Assembly (NCBI RefSeq): GCF_004349145.1
Contig: NZ_SMFO01000008.1
Coordinates: forward strand, 1-64,000
Reading direction: 5' to 3'
Length of the DNA: 64,000 bases
Origin: Flavobacterium hiemivividum
GTDB lineage: Bacteria; Bacteroidota; Bacteroidia; Flavobacteriales; Flavobacteriaceae
Shown: one piece after another, positions 9,541 through 19,031 of the stretch
How positions within the stretch are numbered: the first letter of the stretch is position 1
How the letters are laid out: each line of letters opens with the position of its first letter
Made by a program: the position numbers and the translations under genes
The notes under the pieces: model-generated
Database searches by the model: none
What the model was told of the DNA's origin: nothing
Seen by the model: only the letters and a program-made list of their open reading frames with translations

Positions 9541-9652
9541 AAAAAATCTGAAAAGTTGTTATTGTGTGGCTAATCGAAAAATTTGCAAATAGGTGTGAAT
9601 TTATTTTTTATTGCAGGGAAAACTTAGAATGTTTTGTTTAAATAATGTAATC

Positions 9653-10570
9653 CTATTTTTCGATTTTACTTTTATTAAGCATCATGAATTTTTTTATTTC
9701 TTGTCCAGAAATTTTAGGATTAGCTCCTTCTTGACCTGCTACTAAAGCTCCTACCGCACATGCATAATTCAATGCCTTTTGTGGAGATTTACCTCTAAGC
9801 AAGCGCGATAGGAGTGAGGCCAAAAAAGAATCTCCAGCACCAACAGTATCTACTACTTTTACAAAATAACCACTATTGTAATAAAATTTACCATTATAAT
9901 ATAGAACAGCTCCAAATTCCCCTTTAGTGACACAAAGCTGTTTTGTATTTGTTTTCTCGGCAATGAATTTGATGTTTTGTTCAAACGAGTTATATGGCGA
10001 ATTCAATTCTCGGCTTATTTCACGTAATTCTTCATCATTCAACTTTATAAAGTCAGCTTTTAGCATTAATGAGTAAATTACTTCTGTTGTATAGTATGGA
10101 GCTCTTAAATTTGCGTCTAAAACTTTATATTGTGCATTGTCCAAAAGAGAAAATAAAGTTTCACGAGATACTTCATCTCTGGATGCTAAACTTCCAAAAA
10201 CAAAAACATCTGCTTCGGTAATCAGTTTATCCATTCTTTCTGTTTTTTCAATTTTGTCCCAAGCAGATGGATATAGTATGTCATAGGAAGCATTTCCCTT
10301 TTCATTTATCATCACATGGACTGCGCCCGTTTTATATTCGTTTGTTATTTGAATTAAATCAGTAGAAACTTCATGATCGTTTAGATATGATAAAATACCT
10401 TCTCCATTTTCATCCGCACCTACGCGACTTATCATGTTCGTTTTAATTCCCATAGAATTCATTCGCAAAGCGACATTTAAAGGAGCTCCTCCAATTTTCT
10501 TGTGAGTTGGAAAAATATCCCATAGCACTTCCCCATAACATACTGCACTTAAAGCGTTCTTTGTCTTCAT
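9653..10570 (-). CDS. PfkB-family fructokinase
   Basis: 305 residues, the usual size of ribokinase/PfkB sugar kinases. The N-terminal signature GGAPLNVA is at 27-34 and the C-terminal signature DTVGAGDSF places the catalytic-base Asp at 247. It phosphorylates a sugar with ATP in the cytoplasm. Its position as last gene of a fructan locus makes fructose (to fructose 6-phosphate) the probable substrate. It lies 131 bp downstream of susD, separated by a stem-loop at 10636-10666, so part of its expression may depend on read-through. Other PfkB substrates cannot be excluded from motifs alone. Confidence 0.88.
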   Translation of the reverse strand: MKTKNALSAVCYGEVLWDIFPTHKKIGGAPLNVALRMNSMGIKTNMISRVGADENGEGILSYLNDHEVSTDLIQITNEYKTGAVHVMINEKGNASYDILYPSAWDKIEKTERMDKLITEADVFVFGSLASRDEVSRETLFSLLDNAQYKVLDANLRAPYYTTEVIYSLMLKADFIKLNDEELREISRELNSPYNSFEQNIKFIAEKTNTKQLCVTKGEFGAVLYYNGKFYYNSGYFVKVVDTVGAGDSFLASLLSRLLRGKSPQKALNYACAVGALVAGQEGANPKISGQEIKKFMMLNKSKIEK

Positions 10571-10635
10571 AGCAAAACTTATTAAAAAATTAAGAATAAG
10601 TATATTAAGGACTTATTCAGTAAAAAAAAATATAA

Positions 10636-10666
10636 GTTAAAGGCAAGAATAAACCTTGCCTTTAAC
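10636..10666 (-). terminator. Intra-operon stem-loop between susD and the fructokinase
   Basis: GTTAAAGGCAAG / CTTGCCTTTAAC, a 12-bp perfect stem with a 7-base loop, about 35 bp after the susD stop. On the minus-strand transcript it is followed by a few bases and then a run of nine U. It may be a partial terminator or an mRNA-stabilising hairpin. Confidence 0.65.
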
Positions 10667-10701
10667 AGTATTAAATTAATAACCAAAAAATAATTTTATT
10701 C

Positions 10702-12444
10702 TTAATAACCTGGATTTTGTTTGTATAATCCAGCCGTAAAATTAATTTCTCTTTGTGGTATTGGGTAATATTCATCTCGACCCGCTGTAAACTTGGCATT
10801 CGAAAGAAAGTCTCTTTTTGTTTTTTCTTTAGTAAGATAAGCATTTAACACGGGTTCAGCGATTCCCCATCTTACAAGGTCAAAAAATCGAGGACCTTCC
10901 ATACCAAACTCTAATCTTCTTTCAAACATCAATGCTTTCATTGCATAATCTTTTGATGGAAAAGCCAAGTATGGCGAAATTTTATAAACATCTGAAGCAC
11001 CTGCTGCTAATGGCATTGACTTACTAGCTGCAGCTCTTGCTCTTACAAGATTTATAATAGGCAAAGCTTCGTTCTGGCGGTTCAACTGGATTAATGCTTC
11101 CGCTTTAAATAATAAAACATCTGCATATCTAATGAAATCAACATTTTTAGACGTTCCAATAAATGGTCCGTTTTTTACATAACAAGAGCAGTCTGGCGAT
11201 TGTTGTTCTTTCATATTCCCAAAAAAACCATAAACACCTGGATCTCTCGCCCAACTGAATTTGTAAACCATATCACCCGCATTTTTCAAAGTGTTTTTGT
11301 ATTTAAATGGTCTTCCAGGAACACCTACAGTATGATCAATTCGAGGGTCAAGAGTTACTCCAGCCGTTAGCGGAGCATTACCATTTCCATCAATTGTTTT
11401 AAAAATATCAGAATCATTAAACGTTTCTAATAATGGCAATCCGTTTGCATCTGTTTTAAAAGCATTCACCATATTTTGACTCGCTAAGTGAAAACCACAA
11501 CATCCATAAAGAGAAGTTCCATGCGGAGAGTTTAATCCGGTTACAAAACTTACTCTTCCAGTATTTGTACCATCATTGATAGAAAACTGAACAGCCCAAA
11601 TAGATTCTTGTCCATTATCATTTCCATCCAAAAAGTTTTTTGCATAATCAGTTTCTAAACCACCTGTTACCGCATCAGCATAATCAATCACCTCTTGTAA
11701 TCTTGCGGTATTTATGCTTGTTACTTGATGATTATCATTTTGCTGATAAGCTTGATACAATCTTAGTTTTGCCAAATAGGCCGCCGCTGCATTCTTATCG
11801 GCTCTACCAACTTGATCTTGCGCTTGTTCTAAGTTATTAAAGGCGAAAACGAAATCTTCCGCTATTTTATTCCATAATTCATCACTTGTCAAATCATTTG
11901 ATGTCTTTAATATTTGCTCCTTAGATAAATCTTCTGATATATATGGAACTTTATTAAATAGTAATTTCAACATAAAATGCGAATGCGCTCTTAAAAAACG
12001 TAATTCTGCTTGCCTTGTTTTCTTTTTTGGAAATTCCGCTTCTGTCAATCCATTGATAACAGACAAAGCAAAATTAGCTCTTGAAATGGCCTTATAATGG
12101 TTTGTCCAAGTTCTAGGTAACATAAAATCTCCATAATCAGCAATAGTTGTATTGTATTGTTCGTAACGATCAATTACATCGACATCACCACGACCGCCAC
12201 CGCCTTTGTAAGCATCATCAGAACGCACACTTCCATAAACCCATTGATTGGTTATTGGCCCTACCATTTCGTCATTTCCTATTGCAGCATAAGCTGCAGT
12301 AACAAGAGCATCTGCATTTTCTGCTGTTGCAACACTTTCTGAAGTCAAGACTCCTGTTGGTTCATAATCTAAAAAATCGGAGCTACATGATGCCAAAAAC
12401 AAGATTGACAGGCAGCTAATAACTATTTTATTATATTTCTTCAT
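10702..12444 (-). CDS. SusD/RagB-family outer-membrane glycan-binding lipoprotein
   Basis: 580 residues, starting MKKYNKIVISCLSILFLASC with the lipidation Cys at 20. The SusD fold is indicated by NFLDYEP-like ...SSDFLDYEPTGVL, by TPR-type helices (RFLRAHSHFMLK near 150), and by the family's C-terminal block: RYADVLLFKAEALIQLN, LMFERRLEFGMEGPRFFDLV and YYPIPQREI. It caps the SusC channel at the cell surface and binds the oligosaccharide, here most likely a fructan. It begins 9 bp after the susC stop, so the pair is co-translated. Fructan specificity is inferred from the GH32 enzyme upstream. Confidence 0.93.
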   Translation of the reverse strand: MKKYNKIVISCLSILFLASCSSDFLDYEPTGVLTSESVATAENADALVTAAYAAIGNDEMVGPITNQWVYGSVRSDDAYKGGGGRGDVDVIDRYEQYNTTIADYGDFMLPRTWTNHYKAISRANFALSVINGLTEAEFPKKKTRQAELRFLRAHSHFMLKLLFNKVPYISEDLSKEQILKTSNDLTSDELWNKIAEDFVFAFNNLEQAQDQVGRADKNAAAAYLAKLRLYQAYQQNDNHQVTSINTARLQEVIDYADAVTGGLETDYAKNFLDGNDNGQESIWAVQFSINDGTNTGRVSFVTGLNSPHGTSLYGCCGFHLASQNMVNAFKTDANGLPLLETFNDSDIFKTIDGNGNAPLTAGVTLDPRIDHTVGVPGRPFKYKNTLKNAGDMVYKFSWARDPGVYGFFGNMKEQQSPDCSCYVKNGPFIGTSKNVDFIRYADVLLFKAEALIQLNRQNEALPIINLVRARAAASKSMPLAAGASDVYKISPYLAFPSKDYAMKALMFERRLEFGMEGPRFFDLVRWGIAEPVLNAYLTKEKTKRDFLSNAKFTAGRDEYYPIPQREINFTAGLYKQNPGY

Positions 12445-12453
12445 GATAATTGC

Positions 12454-15400
12454 TTAAAAATTAATGTTTAGACCTAATGAAAATGTAGTTGGAACTGGTA
12501 TTCTATTTACATCTGTGCGCTCTGGATCCTGTCCTATATATCCTTTTGGTGTAAACCAAAATAAATTCTCTCCTTGTGCATAGACCCTGCAATTTGTTAT
12601 GAATCCTGTTTTTTCTACTAATTTCTCAGAAAGTGTATATCCAAGTTGCATGTTTCTAACTTTGAAATAGGAGTTGTTTCTGAAAAAATAATCAGATGCT
12701 TGATTGTCATTATTTGCCAAAGAAAGGGAAGGAACATCTGTGTTTGTATTAGAAGGTGTCCAAGCATTCAAGGTTCCAGGTCCCGCATTTTCTCTACCTT
12801 GAACAAAATTATTCCAATAGATATATGGATCTTGTCCAATACGGCCTGTAACTCCTGATCCAAAAACAGAAAAATCAAAATCTTTATAAGCTAAACTAAT
12901 GTTGATTCCGTATTCTAATTTTGGCAATGTGCTTCCAATGAAAGTTCTATCTTCAGAATTTATTACACCATTTCCATCAAGATCAATATATTTAATTCCT
13001 CCTAATCTGGCAGCCACTTGTGTAGCATGTGAATCTATTTCAGCTTGACTTTGAAACAAACCGTCAGTTTTGTATCCAAAAACTTCAAACTGTGAATGTC
13101 CTACGATTGAATTAGTCGCTGTCCCAGGATAGGCCGCTCTTACCTCTTCTGGTAATTCAGTTATTTTATTCTTTGTTGCACCAAAATTAGTAGTCACATT
13201 AAAAGTCAAGCCGTTATCCAAGGTTTCACCATAACTTACGCTAAGTTCCCATCCTCTGTTAGCAGTATTCGCACCATTTACAGAACGTTGTTGTCCTTCG
13301 CCAACAGCGGATGCTACAGGTGGTACAATCAATATACCCTCGGTTTTTCTAGAGAAATAATCAAATGATCCTGATAATTTATTTGCAAAGAAACCAAAAT
13401 CTAAACCAACATTATATTCCTTAGTTGTTTCCCATTTTAATCCTGAATTTATACCTTGTATAGATACAAAACCAGAAGGTAAATTTCCAGTATTAGCACC
13501 ATTCAAATCGTAAGCTGTGCCCACATTATAATAAACGTTAAAAAAATCAGGGAAATATACATTTTGATTAGGACCATATCTCGTTTCAAACAAACCAAAA
13601 CGAGCATTGTCACCAATAGATTGATTCCCCACCTCACCGTAACCAGCGCGTAATTTCAAATTTGAAACTGTTGTAACATTTTTAAGGAATTCTTCATTGT
13701 TAATTCTCCATCCTGCAGTTACTGCTGGAAAAATACCATATCTATTATCTTGGCCAAATCTTGAAGAACCATCCCTACGAATCGTGAAAGAAGCTAAATA
13801 ACGATCTGAAAAGGCGTAATTAAATTTTCCGAATTGAGAAAGCAAACGGCTTCCAGTTGTTATACCATTATTAGTTCTTGCACCAGTTGCCGCTGCAAGT
13901 GTAAAATATGATTCTGATTCTACTGCAAATCCTTCAGCACGAGCAAATAATGAATTAAAATCCGTTTTAGTTGATTCAGTTCCTATAAGAATTCCAATCT
14001 TATGATCTGAAAGGTTTAAATTATAATTCAAAGTATTTGAAATGGTTAGACTTGAGTATTTATTAGTGTCTATGTTTAAACTATTTATATTTCTAGTAAT
14101 AAATCCATTGTTTACGGTTGGTTCAATGTCTTTACGTTTAAAATCATTAAAATCTATACCAATACTGTTTCTAAAAACTAATCCTTTTACGATGTCAATT
14201 TCAGTGAAAACATTACCATATAAGGACATTTTTCTAGAATTATCCCATCGATTTAGATATTGCATCAACAATGGATTATTTCTATCTGAATATCCAGATC
14301 CAATAGGACCTCCATACTCTCCAGTATTAGTGTAAACTGGAATAGTAGGAGCTAGAGATATCGCTAATCCAGGAGTTAGTGCACTACCTACATCAGTAGC
14401 TGCATTTCTTTCGTCAGATTGTGTAAATTGAGAGTTGACACCAAATCTTACTTTGTCATTAAACAATTTAAAATTGGCATTAAGTCTAGCAGAATATCTC
14501 TCGTAATTCGTATATTTTAACATTCCTGAATTATCCAGATATCCAAGATTTAAAACTGCATTTGCTTTTTCAGACCCTCCTGAAACAGACAAGTCATTAT
14601 TTACAAGTAATCCTGTTTGATATACTGTATCTTGCCAATCAGTATCACCAGCAGGTACGTTTAGATCGCCTCCTACAAATGGTTTGACGCTTACGCTATT
14701 TAAGACTGGATTAGCAAAATCATTATTCCAATCAAAATTATAAATTTCGCCATACCCGCCCGCTGGATCAGCACCATCATTTACAGATGCTTGCCATAAT
14801 ACTTTACCTCTGTCTGCAGCATTAAGCATTTTATAGCGTTGTCTCTTTTCAGAAAGGACTGAAACGTTAGTGCTAAATGAAACCGCAGTAACATCCCCTT
14901 TAGTTCTATTTTTAGTGGTTACAATAATGACTCCATTGGCTGCTCGAGAACCGTAAATAGATGAAGCTGAAGCATCTTTCAAAACTTGAACAGATTCGAT
15001 TACACTAGGACTTAAACTCGCAAACACCTCTGGTCTTACGGTAGGAACCCCGTCAATTACATACAAAGGATCGGTATTCCCCAAGGTACTAACTCCTCTA
15101 ATCAAAATTTTGCTATTTGCACCACTTGGATCTCCTGATTTTTCAATTGCCAGACCAGCAACTCTCCCTTGGAGTGCTTGCATAGCATTACCAGAGCTCA
15201 TACTTTGTCCTTCTATCGGCTTCAGATCCACGACAGTTACCGCTCCCGTTAAATCGGCTTTTTTCTCTCTAGAGTAACCAGTTACAACAACATCATCTAA
15301 TTTAAGCGACTCTGATTTCAATGAAACATCTAAATTAGTTTGTCCATTAAGCTTAATAGTTTGTGTAGCAAAACCTGTATAGCTAAATATTAATGTTGCA

Positions 15401-15603
15401 TTTTTATCTACATTATTAATTGTAAATCTACCGTCAAGGTCTGTAGATGTACCCATATTTGTACCTGACACCAGTACTGATGCTCCTGGAAGAGTCATCC
15501 CATCATCTGCGGAAGTTACTACTCCTCTGATTCCTATATTTTGGGCCGATAAAGAAGTAAAGGACCCCATCAGGATTAAGTAAAGAATGATTTTGTGTTT
15601 CAT
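12454..15603 (-). CDS. SusC/RagA-family TonB-dependent transporter
   Basis: 1049 residues. Signal peptide about 1-20 (MKHKIILYLILMGSFTSLSA), a carboxypeptidase-D-regulatory-like domain (about 24-105, GMTLPGASVLVSGTNMGTST), the SusC linker DDVVVTGYSREKKADLTGAV, the plug with DPLYVIDGVPT and ASASSIYGSRAANGVIIVTT, and a C-terminal beta-barrel ending TFSLGLNINF with the terminal aromatic usual for Bam substrates. It imports oligosaccharides across the outer membrane with TonB energy. It is paired with SusD directly downstream and follows the GH32 gene by 12 bp, so it belongs to the fructan operon. Confidence 0.95.
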   Translation of the reverse strand: MKHKIILYLILMGSFTSLSAQNIGIRGVVTSADDGMTLPGASVLVSGTNMGTSTDLDGRFTINNVDKNATLIFSYTGFATQTIKLNGQTNLDVSLKSESLKLDDVVVTGYSREKKADLTGAVTVVDLKPIEGQSMSSGNAMQALQGRVAGLAIEKSGDPSGANSKILIRGVSTLGNTDPLYVIDGVPTVRPEVFASLSPSVIESVQVLKDASASSIYGSRAANGVIIVTTKNRTKGDVTAVSFSTNVSVLSEKRQRYKMLNAADRGKVLWQASVNDGADPAGGYGEIYNFDWNNDFANPVLNSVSVKPFVGGDLNVPAGDTDWQDTVYQTGLLVNNDLSVSGGSEKANAVLNLGYLDNSGMLKYTNYERYSARLNANFKLFNDKVRFGVNSQFTQSDERNAATDVGSALTPGLAISLAPTIPVYTNTGEYGGPIGSGYSDRNNPLLMQYLNRWDNSRKMSLYGNVFTEIDIVKGLVFRNSIGIDFNDFKRKDIEPTVNNGFITRNINSLNIDTNKYSSLTISNTLNYNLNLSDHKIGILIGTESTKTDFNSLFARAEGFAVESESYFTLAAATGARTNNGITTGSRLLSQFGKFNYAFSDRYLASFTIRRDGSSRFGQDNRYGIFPAVTAGWRINNEEFLKNVTTVSNLKLRAGYGEVGNQSIGDNARFGLFETRYGPNQNVYFPDFFNVYYNVGTAYDLNGANTGNLPSGFVSIQGINSGLKWETTKEYNVGLDFGFFANKLSGSFDYFSRKTEGILIVPPVASAVGEGQQRSVNGANTANRGWELSVSYGETLDNGLTFNVTTNFGATKNKITELPEEVRAAYPGTATNSIVGHSQFEVFGYKTDGLFQSQAEIDSHATQVAARLGGIKYIDLDGNGVINSEDRTFIGSTLPKLEYGINISLAYKDFDFSVFGSGVTGRIGQDPYIYWNNFVQGRENAGPGTLNAWTPSNTNTDVPSLSLANNDNQASDYFFRNNSYFKVRNMQLGYTLSEKLVEKTGFITNCRVYAQGENLFWFTPKGYIGQDPERTDVNRIPVPTTFSLGLNINF

Positions 15604-15615
15604 AATTAAAGTGGT

Positions 15616-17214
15616 TTAGTTAAAGTTTAGTTGGTTAATTATTAAGTTTTCAATGGTATATTCTGCATTAGCATTAGAAACCGTGAAATATTGCATTGGT
15701 TTATCTGGAAAAAATATTTCCGTCATAACCGTCTTTCCATTATTATAAAATATTTCAATTGAAGTTTTGTCAACAATTACTCTTACATCCATTTTATCAA
15801 AGTCACCTATAAAAGGAGCTTTTGAAATGTTTTTTGCAAAAACATCAGAAAAAGCTAAGTTTCCAGATTTTGATCGATCGATAAAAAAGTAATTATCTTC
15901 TTTATTGATTCCAAATTCTAATTTATTTTTTGAATCATTTGAAAATGAAAAAGTGTAAACATCCTTTTTTAGATCCTTTATAGTAAAGCGAATATCTAGT
16001 TTCGATAAATCGACTAATCCCTTATCTATTATCACTGTTTCTCTATTTATTTTAAGAGATTCTTTTTTAATAGTCTTAGCAATATAATTTTGTAATTCTT
16101 TTACCGGTTTAGAGGAGATAATAAAGTGACCGTCCTCTTTTATAAGTGCTAATTCTCTAGGTATCGTCATAGAACTTCTCCAAGTTTCAGTTGGTACTTT
16201 TTCTGCATAATTCCAATTTGACATCCAACCTATGAACAATTTTCTGCCATCAACCTCAGATATATTTGCCCAAGTTACCCCAGCATAGTTGTCTCTTCCG
16301 TAATCAATCCAAAGTCCTTTTTGTTGTTTTACATCTTTGGCAAAAGATTCATCCAGCGTGAATGTTTTTCCGTCAAAATCACCAACAAAATATTGAGTAG
16401 CAGAACCACCATTAGGTCCTCCTGGGTTTATACTTAATAACATTACCCATTTGTATTCATCAGTGCCTTCAACTTGCATCGGAAAAAAATCTGGGCATTC
16501 CCAAACACCTCCATGAGCTCCAATATTTTTCCCAAAATCTGAAAGTAGTTCCCAGTCTTTCAAATTTTTAGAACCATAAAACATAGTCTTATCTCCCGCT
16601 GCCAAAACCATTAACCATTTTTTATGAATGTCATCCCAAGTTATTTTAGGGTCTCTAAAATCTTTAATATTTGGATTTTTAATAATAGGATTAGCATCAT
16701 ATTTTGTCCAAGTCAATCCTTCATCTAATGAATATGCAATTCCTTGTGACTGATAGTTAGTTTCCCCTGCTTTTTCCATCTTCATATCGTGGTAAGTAAA
16801 CATCGCAACCATAGGAGGATTTTTCAAGCTCCCAAAACCTGAAGTGTTATTTACATCTACAACTGCACTTCCAGAAAAGATATATCCTTTTTCATCTGGG
16901 TAAAGGGCGATTGGTTTTTCTGTCCATGAAATAAGATCTGTACTTATTGCATGTCCCCAATGCATAGGTCCCCAAACATTCGAATCTGGATAGTATTGAT
17001 AAAAAAGATGGTAATAGCCATTGTAATAAAACATCCCGTTGGGATCATTCATCCAACCTTTTTGTGGAGTAAAATGAAAATTTGGTCTATACAATTCTGC
17101 TTCTGTATAATCTTTCTTTTCCGTAAATAATGATTGCTTACACCCTACTAAGAGAACCATTCCCATAATACAACATAAGAGCCTGAAAAATTCTTTTTTA
17201 ATTACTGTTTTCAT
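15616..17214 (-). CDS. GH32 fructanase (levanase/inulinase-type), lipoprotein
   Basis: 532 residues. The N-terminus has a lipobox (LLVGC, Cys25), so the protein is probably lipid-anchored, in the outer membrane or at the cell surface. All three GH32 active-site signatures are present: WMNDPNG with nucleophile Asp57, FRDP with Asp188 as transition-state stabiliser, and WECPD with acid/base Glu239. After the five-bladed propeller (about 40-360) comes the C-terminal beta-sandwich (about 375-530). The enzyme hydrolyses beta-fructosides such as levan, inulin or sucrose; endo or exo action and linkage cannot be read from these motifs. It starts 6 bp after the porter gene. Confidence 0.94.
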   Translation of the reverse strand: MKTVIKKEFFRLLCCIMGMVLLVGCKQSLFTEKKDYTEAELYRPNFHFTPQKGWMNDPNGMFYYNGYYHLFYQYYPDSNVWGPMHWGHAISTDLISWTEKPIALYPDEKGYIFSGSAVVDVNNTSGFGSLKNPPMVAMFTYHDMKMEKAGETNYQSQGIAYSLDEGLTWTKYDANPIIKNPNIKDFRDPKITWDDIHKKWLMVLAAGDKTMFYGSKNLKDWELLSDFGKNIGAHGGVWECPDFFPMQVEGTDEYKWVMLLSINPGGPNGGSATQYFVGDFDGKTFTLDESFAKDVKQQKGLWIDYGRDNYAGVTWANISEVDGRKLFIGWMSNWNYAEKVPTETWRSSMTIPRELALIKEDGHFIISSKPVKELQNYIAKTIKKESLKINRETVIIDKGLVDLSKLDIRFTIKDLKKDVYTFSFSNDSKNKLEFGINKEDNYFFIDRSKSGNLAFSDVFAKNISKAPFIGDFDKMDVRVIVDKTSIEIFYNNGKTVMTEIFFPDKPMQYFTVSNANAEYTIENLIINQLNFN

Positions 17215-17220
17215 AATTTT

Positions 17221-18537
17221 TTATTTAATTAATTTTTTACTCAATTCTTCCAAAGAAATTCCTTTTGTTTCTGGCATCATAAAAGCAACAAACAAAAGTT
17301 GAAAAACCATCATTACTGCAAAAAACAAAAACACTGTACCAGGGCCTACTGTAGAAAACAAATATGGAATTAATGATGGAATTATAGCCGCTAGAACCCA
17401 ATGAGTAGTACTCCCAAAGGATTGCCCTGATGCTCTAAGATGGTTCGGGAAAATTTCTGAAATAAATACCCAGATTACTGCACCCTGACCTATTGCATGT
17501 GCTGCAATAAAAAGAAACAAAAATACCGGAACTGCCATGCCTTCCCAATGAAAGAAGAAAGCCATTGCTACTAAACTAAGTGATATGATATAACCAACAG
17601 AACCTATGTACATTAAAACCTTACGTCCCAATTTATCAATAAGAAAAACACCCAGCAGCGTAAAGATTAAATTCACGACACCAATACCTATGCTGCTTAA
17701 CAAGGCAGTACTTTCGCCAAGACCGGCTTCCTGAAATATTCTACTTGAATAATATAAGAATGCATTAATTCCTGACAGCTGGTTGAAAAAAGCCATTAAA
17801 AAAGCCAATATCAAAGGAGTTCTGTATTTTTTCAAAAAGATAGTATCGTTTGCAATTGCCGCGTTGTCGTTATCAAGCTCTATTTCCTCCTTCATTTTTT
17901 CGTAGTCAGCTTCTTGCCCCATCAACTGCAAAACTTTTCTGGCTTCATCATTTTTAAATTTAGATAACAGCCATCTAGGACTTTTAGGAATAAATAAAAC
18001 CAGCAATACATATATTATGGCCGGAAATGCTTCAACACCCATCATCCATCTCCATGAGTTTTCTCCAATGTCTTTCAATAAATAATTAGAAAGAAAGGCA
18101 ACTAAGATTCCTAAAACAATATTGAATTGATAAAACGCTACTAATTTTCCTCTGTCCTTTGCTGGAGCAATCTCTGAGATATACGTTGGAGCAGCAATTG
18201 TTGAGGCACCAACTCCGATACCTCCAATAAATCTAAAAACAGCAAAAACAATCGGATCATTTGCAAAAGCTGAACCAATGGCTGAAACCAAAAATAAAAT
18301 TCCAATCCATAATAAGGTATTCTTTCTTCCTATTTTATTAGTGGGTATTCCTCCAAATATGGCACCTAGTACCGTACCCCATAATGCCATTCCCATGACA
18401 ACTGTCCCGTGAAAAGCATCAGATGAATTCCAAATCGATTGTAAATTTTTATCGGCTCCTGAAATCACTACAGTATCAAAACCAAAGAGGAAACCTGCTA
18501 GTGAAGCTATCAAGGCCCAAGACGCTATTTTTTTCAT
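17221..18537 (-). CDS. MFS sugar porter, probably fructose uptake
   Basis: 438 residues, shorter than many sugar porters but with the family's signatures: GFLFGFDTVVISGA in helix 1, NKIGRKNTLLW after helix 2, PKSPRWLLSKF before the central loop, QLSGINAFLYYSS in helix 7, DKLGRKVLM and PETKGISLEEL at the end. About twelve membrane helices are visible. It is expected to be an inner-membrane proton/sugar symporter. As first gene of the operon containing the GH32 enzyme and fructokinase, fructose is the likely cargo. Confidence 0.92.
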   Translation of the reverse strand: MKKIASWALIASLAGFLFGFDTVVISGADKNLQSIWNSSDAFHGTVVMGMALWGTVLGAIFGGIPTNKIGRKNTLLWIGILFLVSAIGSAFANDPIVFAVFRFIGGIGVGASTIAAPTYISEIAPAKDRGKLVAFYQFNIVLGILVAFLSNYLLKDIGENSWRWMMGVEAFPAIIYVLLVLFIPKSPRWLLSKFKNDEARKVLQLMGQEADYEKMKEEIELDNDNAAIANDTIFLKKYRTPLILAFLMAFFNQLSGINAFLYYSSRIFQEAGLGESTALLSSIGIGVVNLIFTLLGVFLIDKLGRKVLMYIGSVGYIISLSLVAMAFFFHWEGMAVPVFLFLFIAAHAIGQGAVIWVFISEIFPNHLRASGQSFGSTTHWVLAAIIPSLIPYLFSTVGPGTVFLFFAVMMVFQLLFVAFMMPETKGISLEELSKKLIK

Positions 18538-18583
18538 TATTTATAATTATTATATTGAATTGCTAAATTATGTTTAAAAAAAA

Positions 18584-18742
18584 CAATAATAATTTACAGA
18601 TGTTACAATGTCATACGATACCTATAAAAAAACACAATACCTATTGCTATAGCCTTTAATTTCAGCGGATTTAACTTTAAAAATTACATATGCTACTTCG
18701 TTGTAGTTACAGTTATGTTACAAAAAGTAGAATCATGTTACA
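18584..18742 (-). promoter_or_regulatory. Fructan operon control region with direct repeats
   Basis: Upstream of the porter gene, CAATAATA at 18584-18591 reads TATTATTG on the minus strand, an imperfect -7 box. Further upstream are two copies of ATACCTAT starting at 18618 and 18637 (19 bp apart), and ATGTTACA starting at 18600, 18715 and 18735, the last two 20 bp apart. Spacing close to two helical turns is what an AraC-type DNA-binding domain, such as that of the neighbouring hybrid sensor, would need. Assignment as its operator is inference. Confidence 0.45.
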
Positions 18743-18847
18743 TGGTTATTAATGATAATAAGAACTTAAAAGGACATCAATACTCGCATATCATTAGTCT
18801 TAAGGTTTATTTAAATAAAAGTTAAACATTGGGTTTGGTGAGTAGAA
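18743..18847. other. Intergenic remainder between regulator and fructan operon
   Basis: AT-rich sequence between the repeat cluster and the regulator's terminator. No ORF or RNA was recognised. Confidence 0.4.
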
Positions 18848-18881
18848 ACAAAAAAACCATCAAAATATACTTTTGATGGTT
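18848..18881 (-). terminator. Terminator of the hybrid sensor gene
   Basis: AACCATCAAAA / TTTTGATGGTT perfect stem with a TATAC loop, followed on the minus strand by a run of U. It lies about 150 bp after the sensor's stop and separates the sensor from the operon it probably controls. Confidence 0.85.
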
Positions 18882-19031
18882 ATTCTTAATGTTAAAATAC
18901 GTCTATTATTAGGTAGGTTTTAAAAGTAGATTTAATTCAGTAAATAATACTGTACAGGCAATTTATAGGAATATAATAGAACGGACAAAGCTCACAATTA
19001 GCACCTTAAAACTTATTTATAATCGTGTTTT

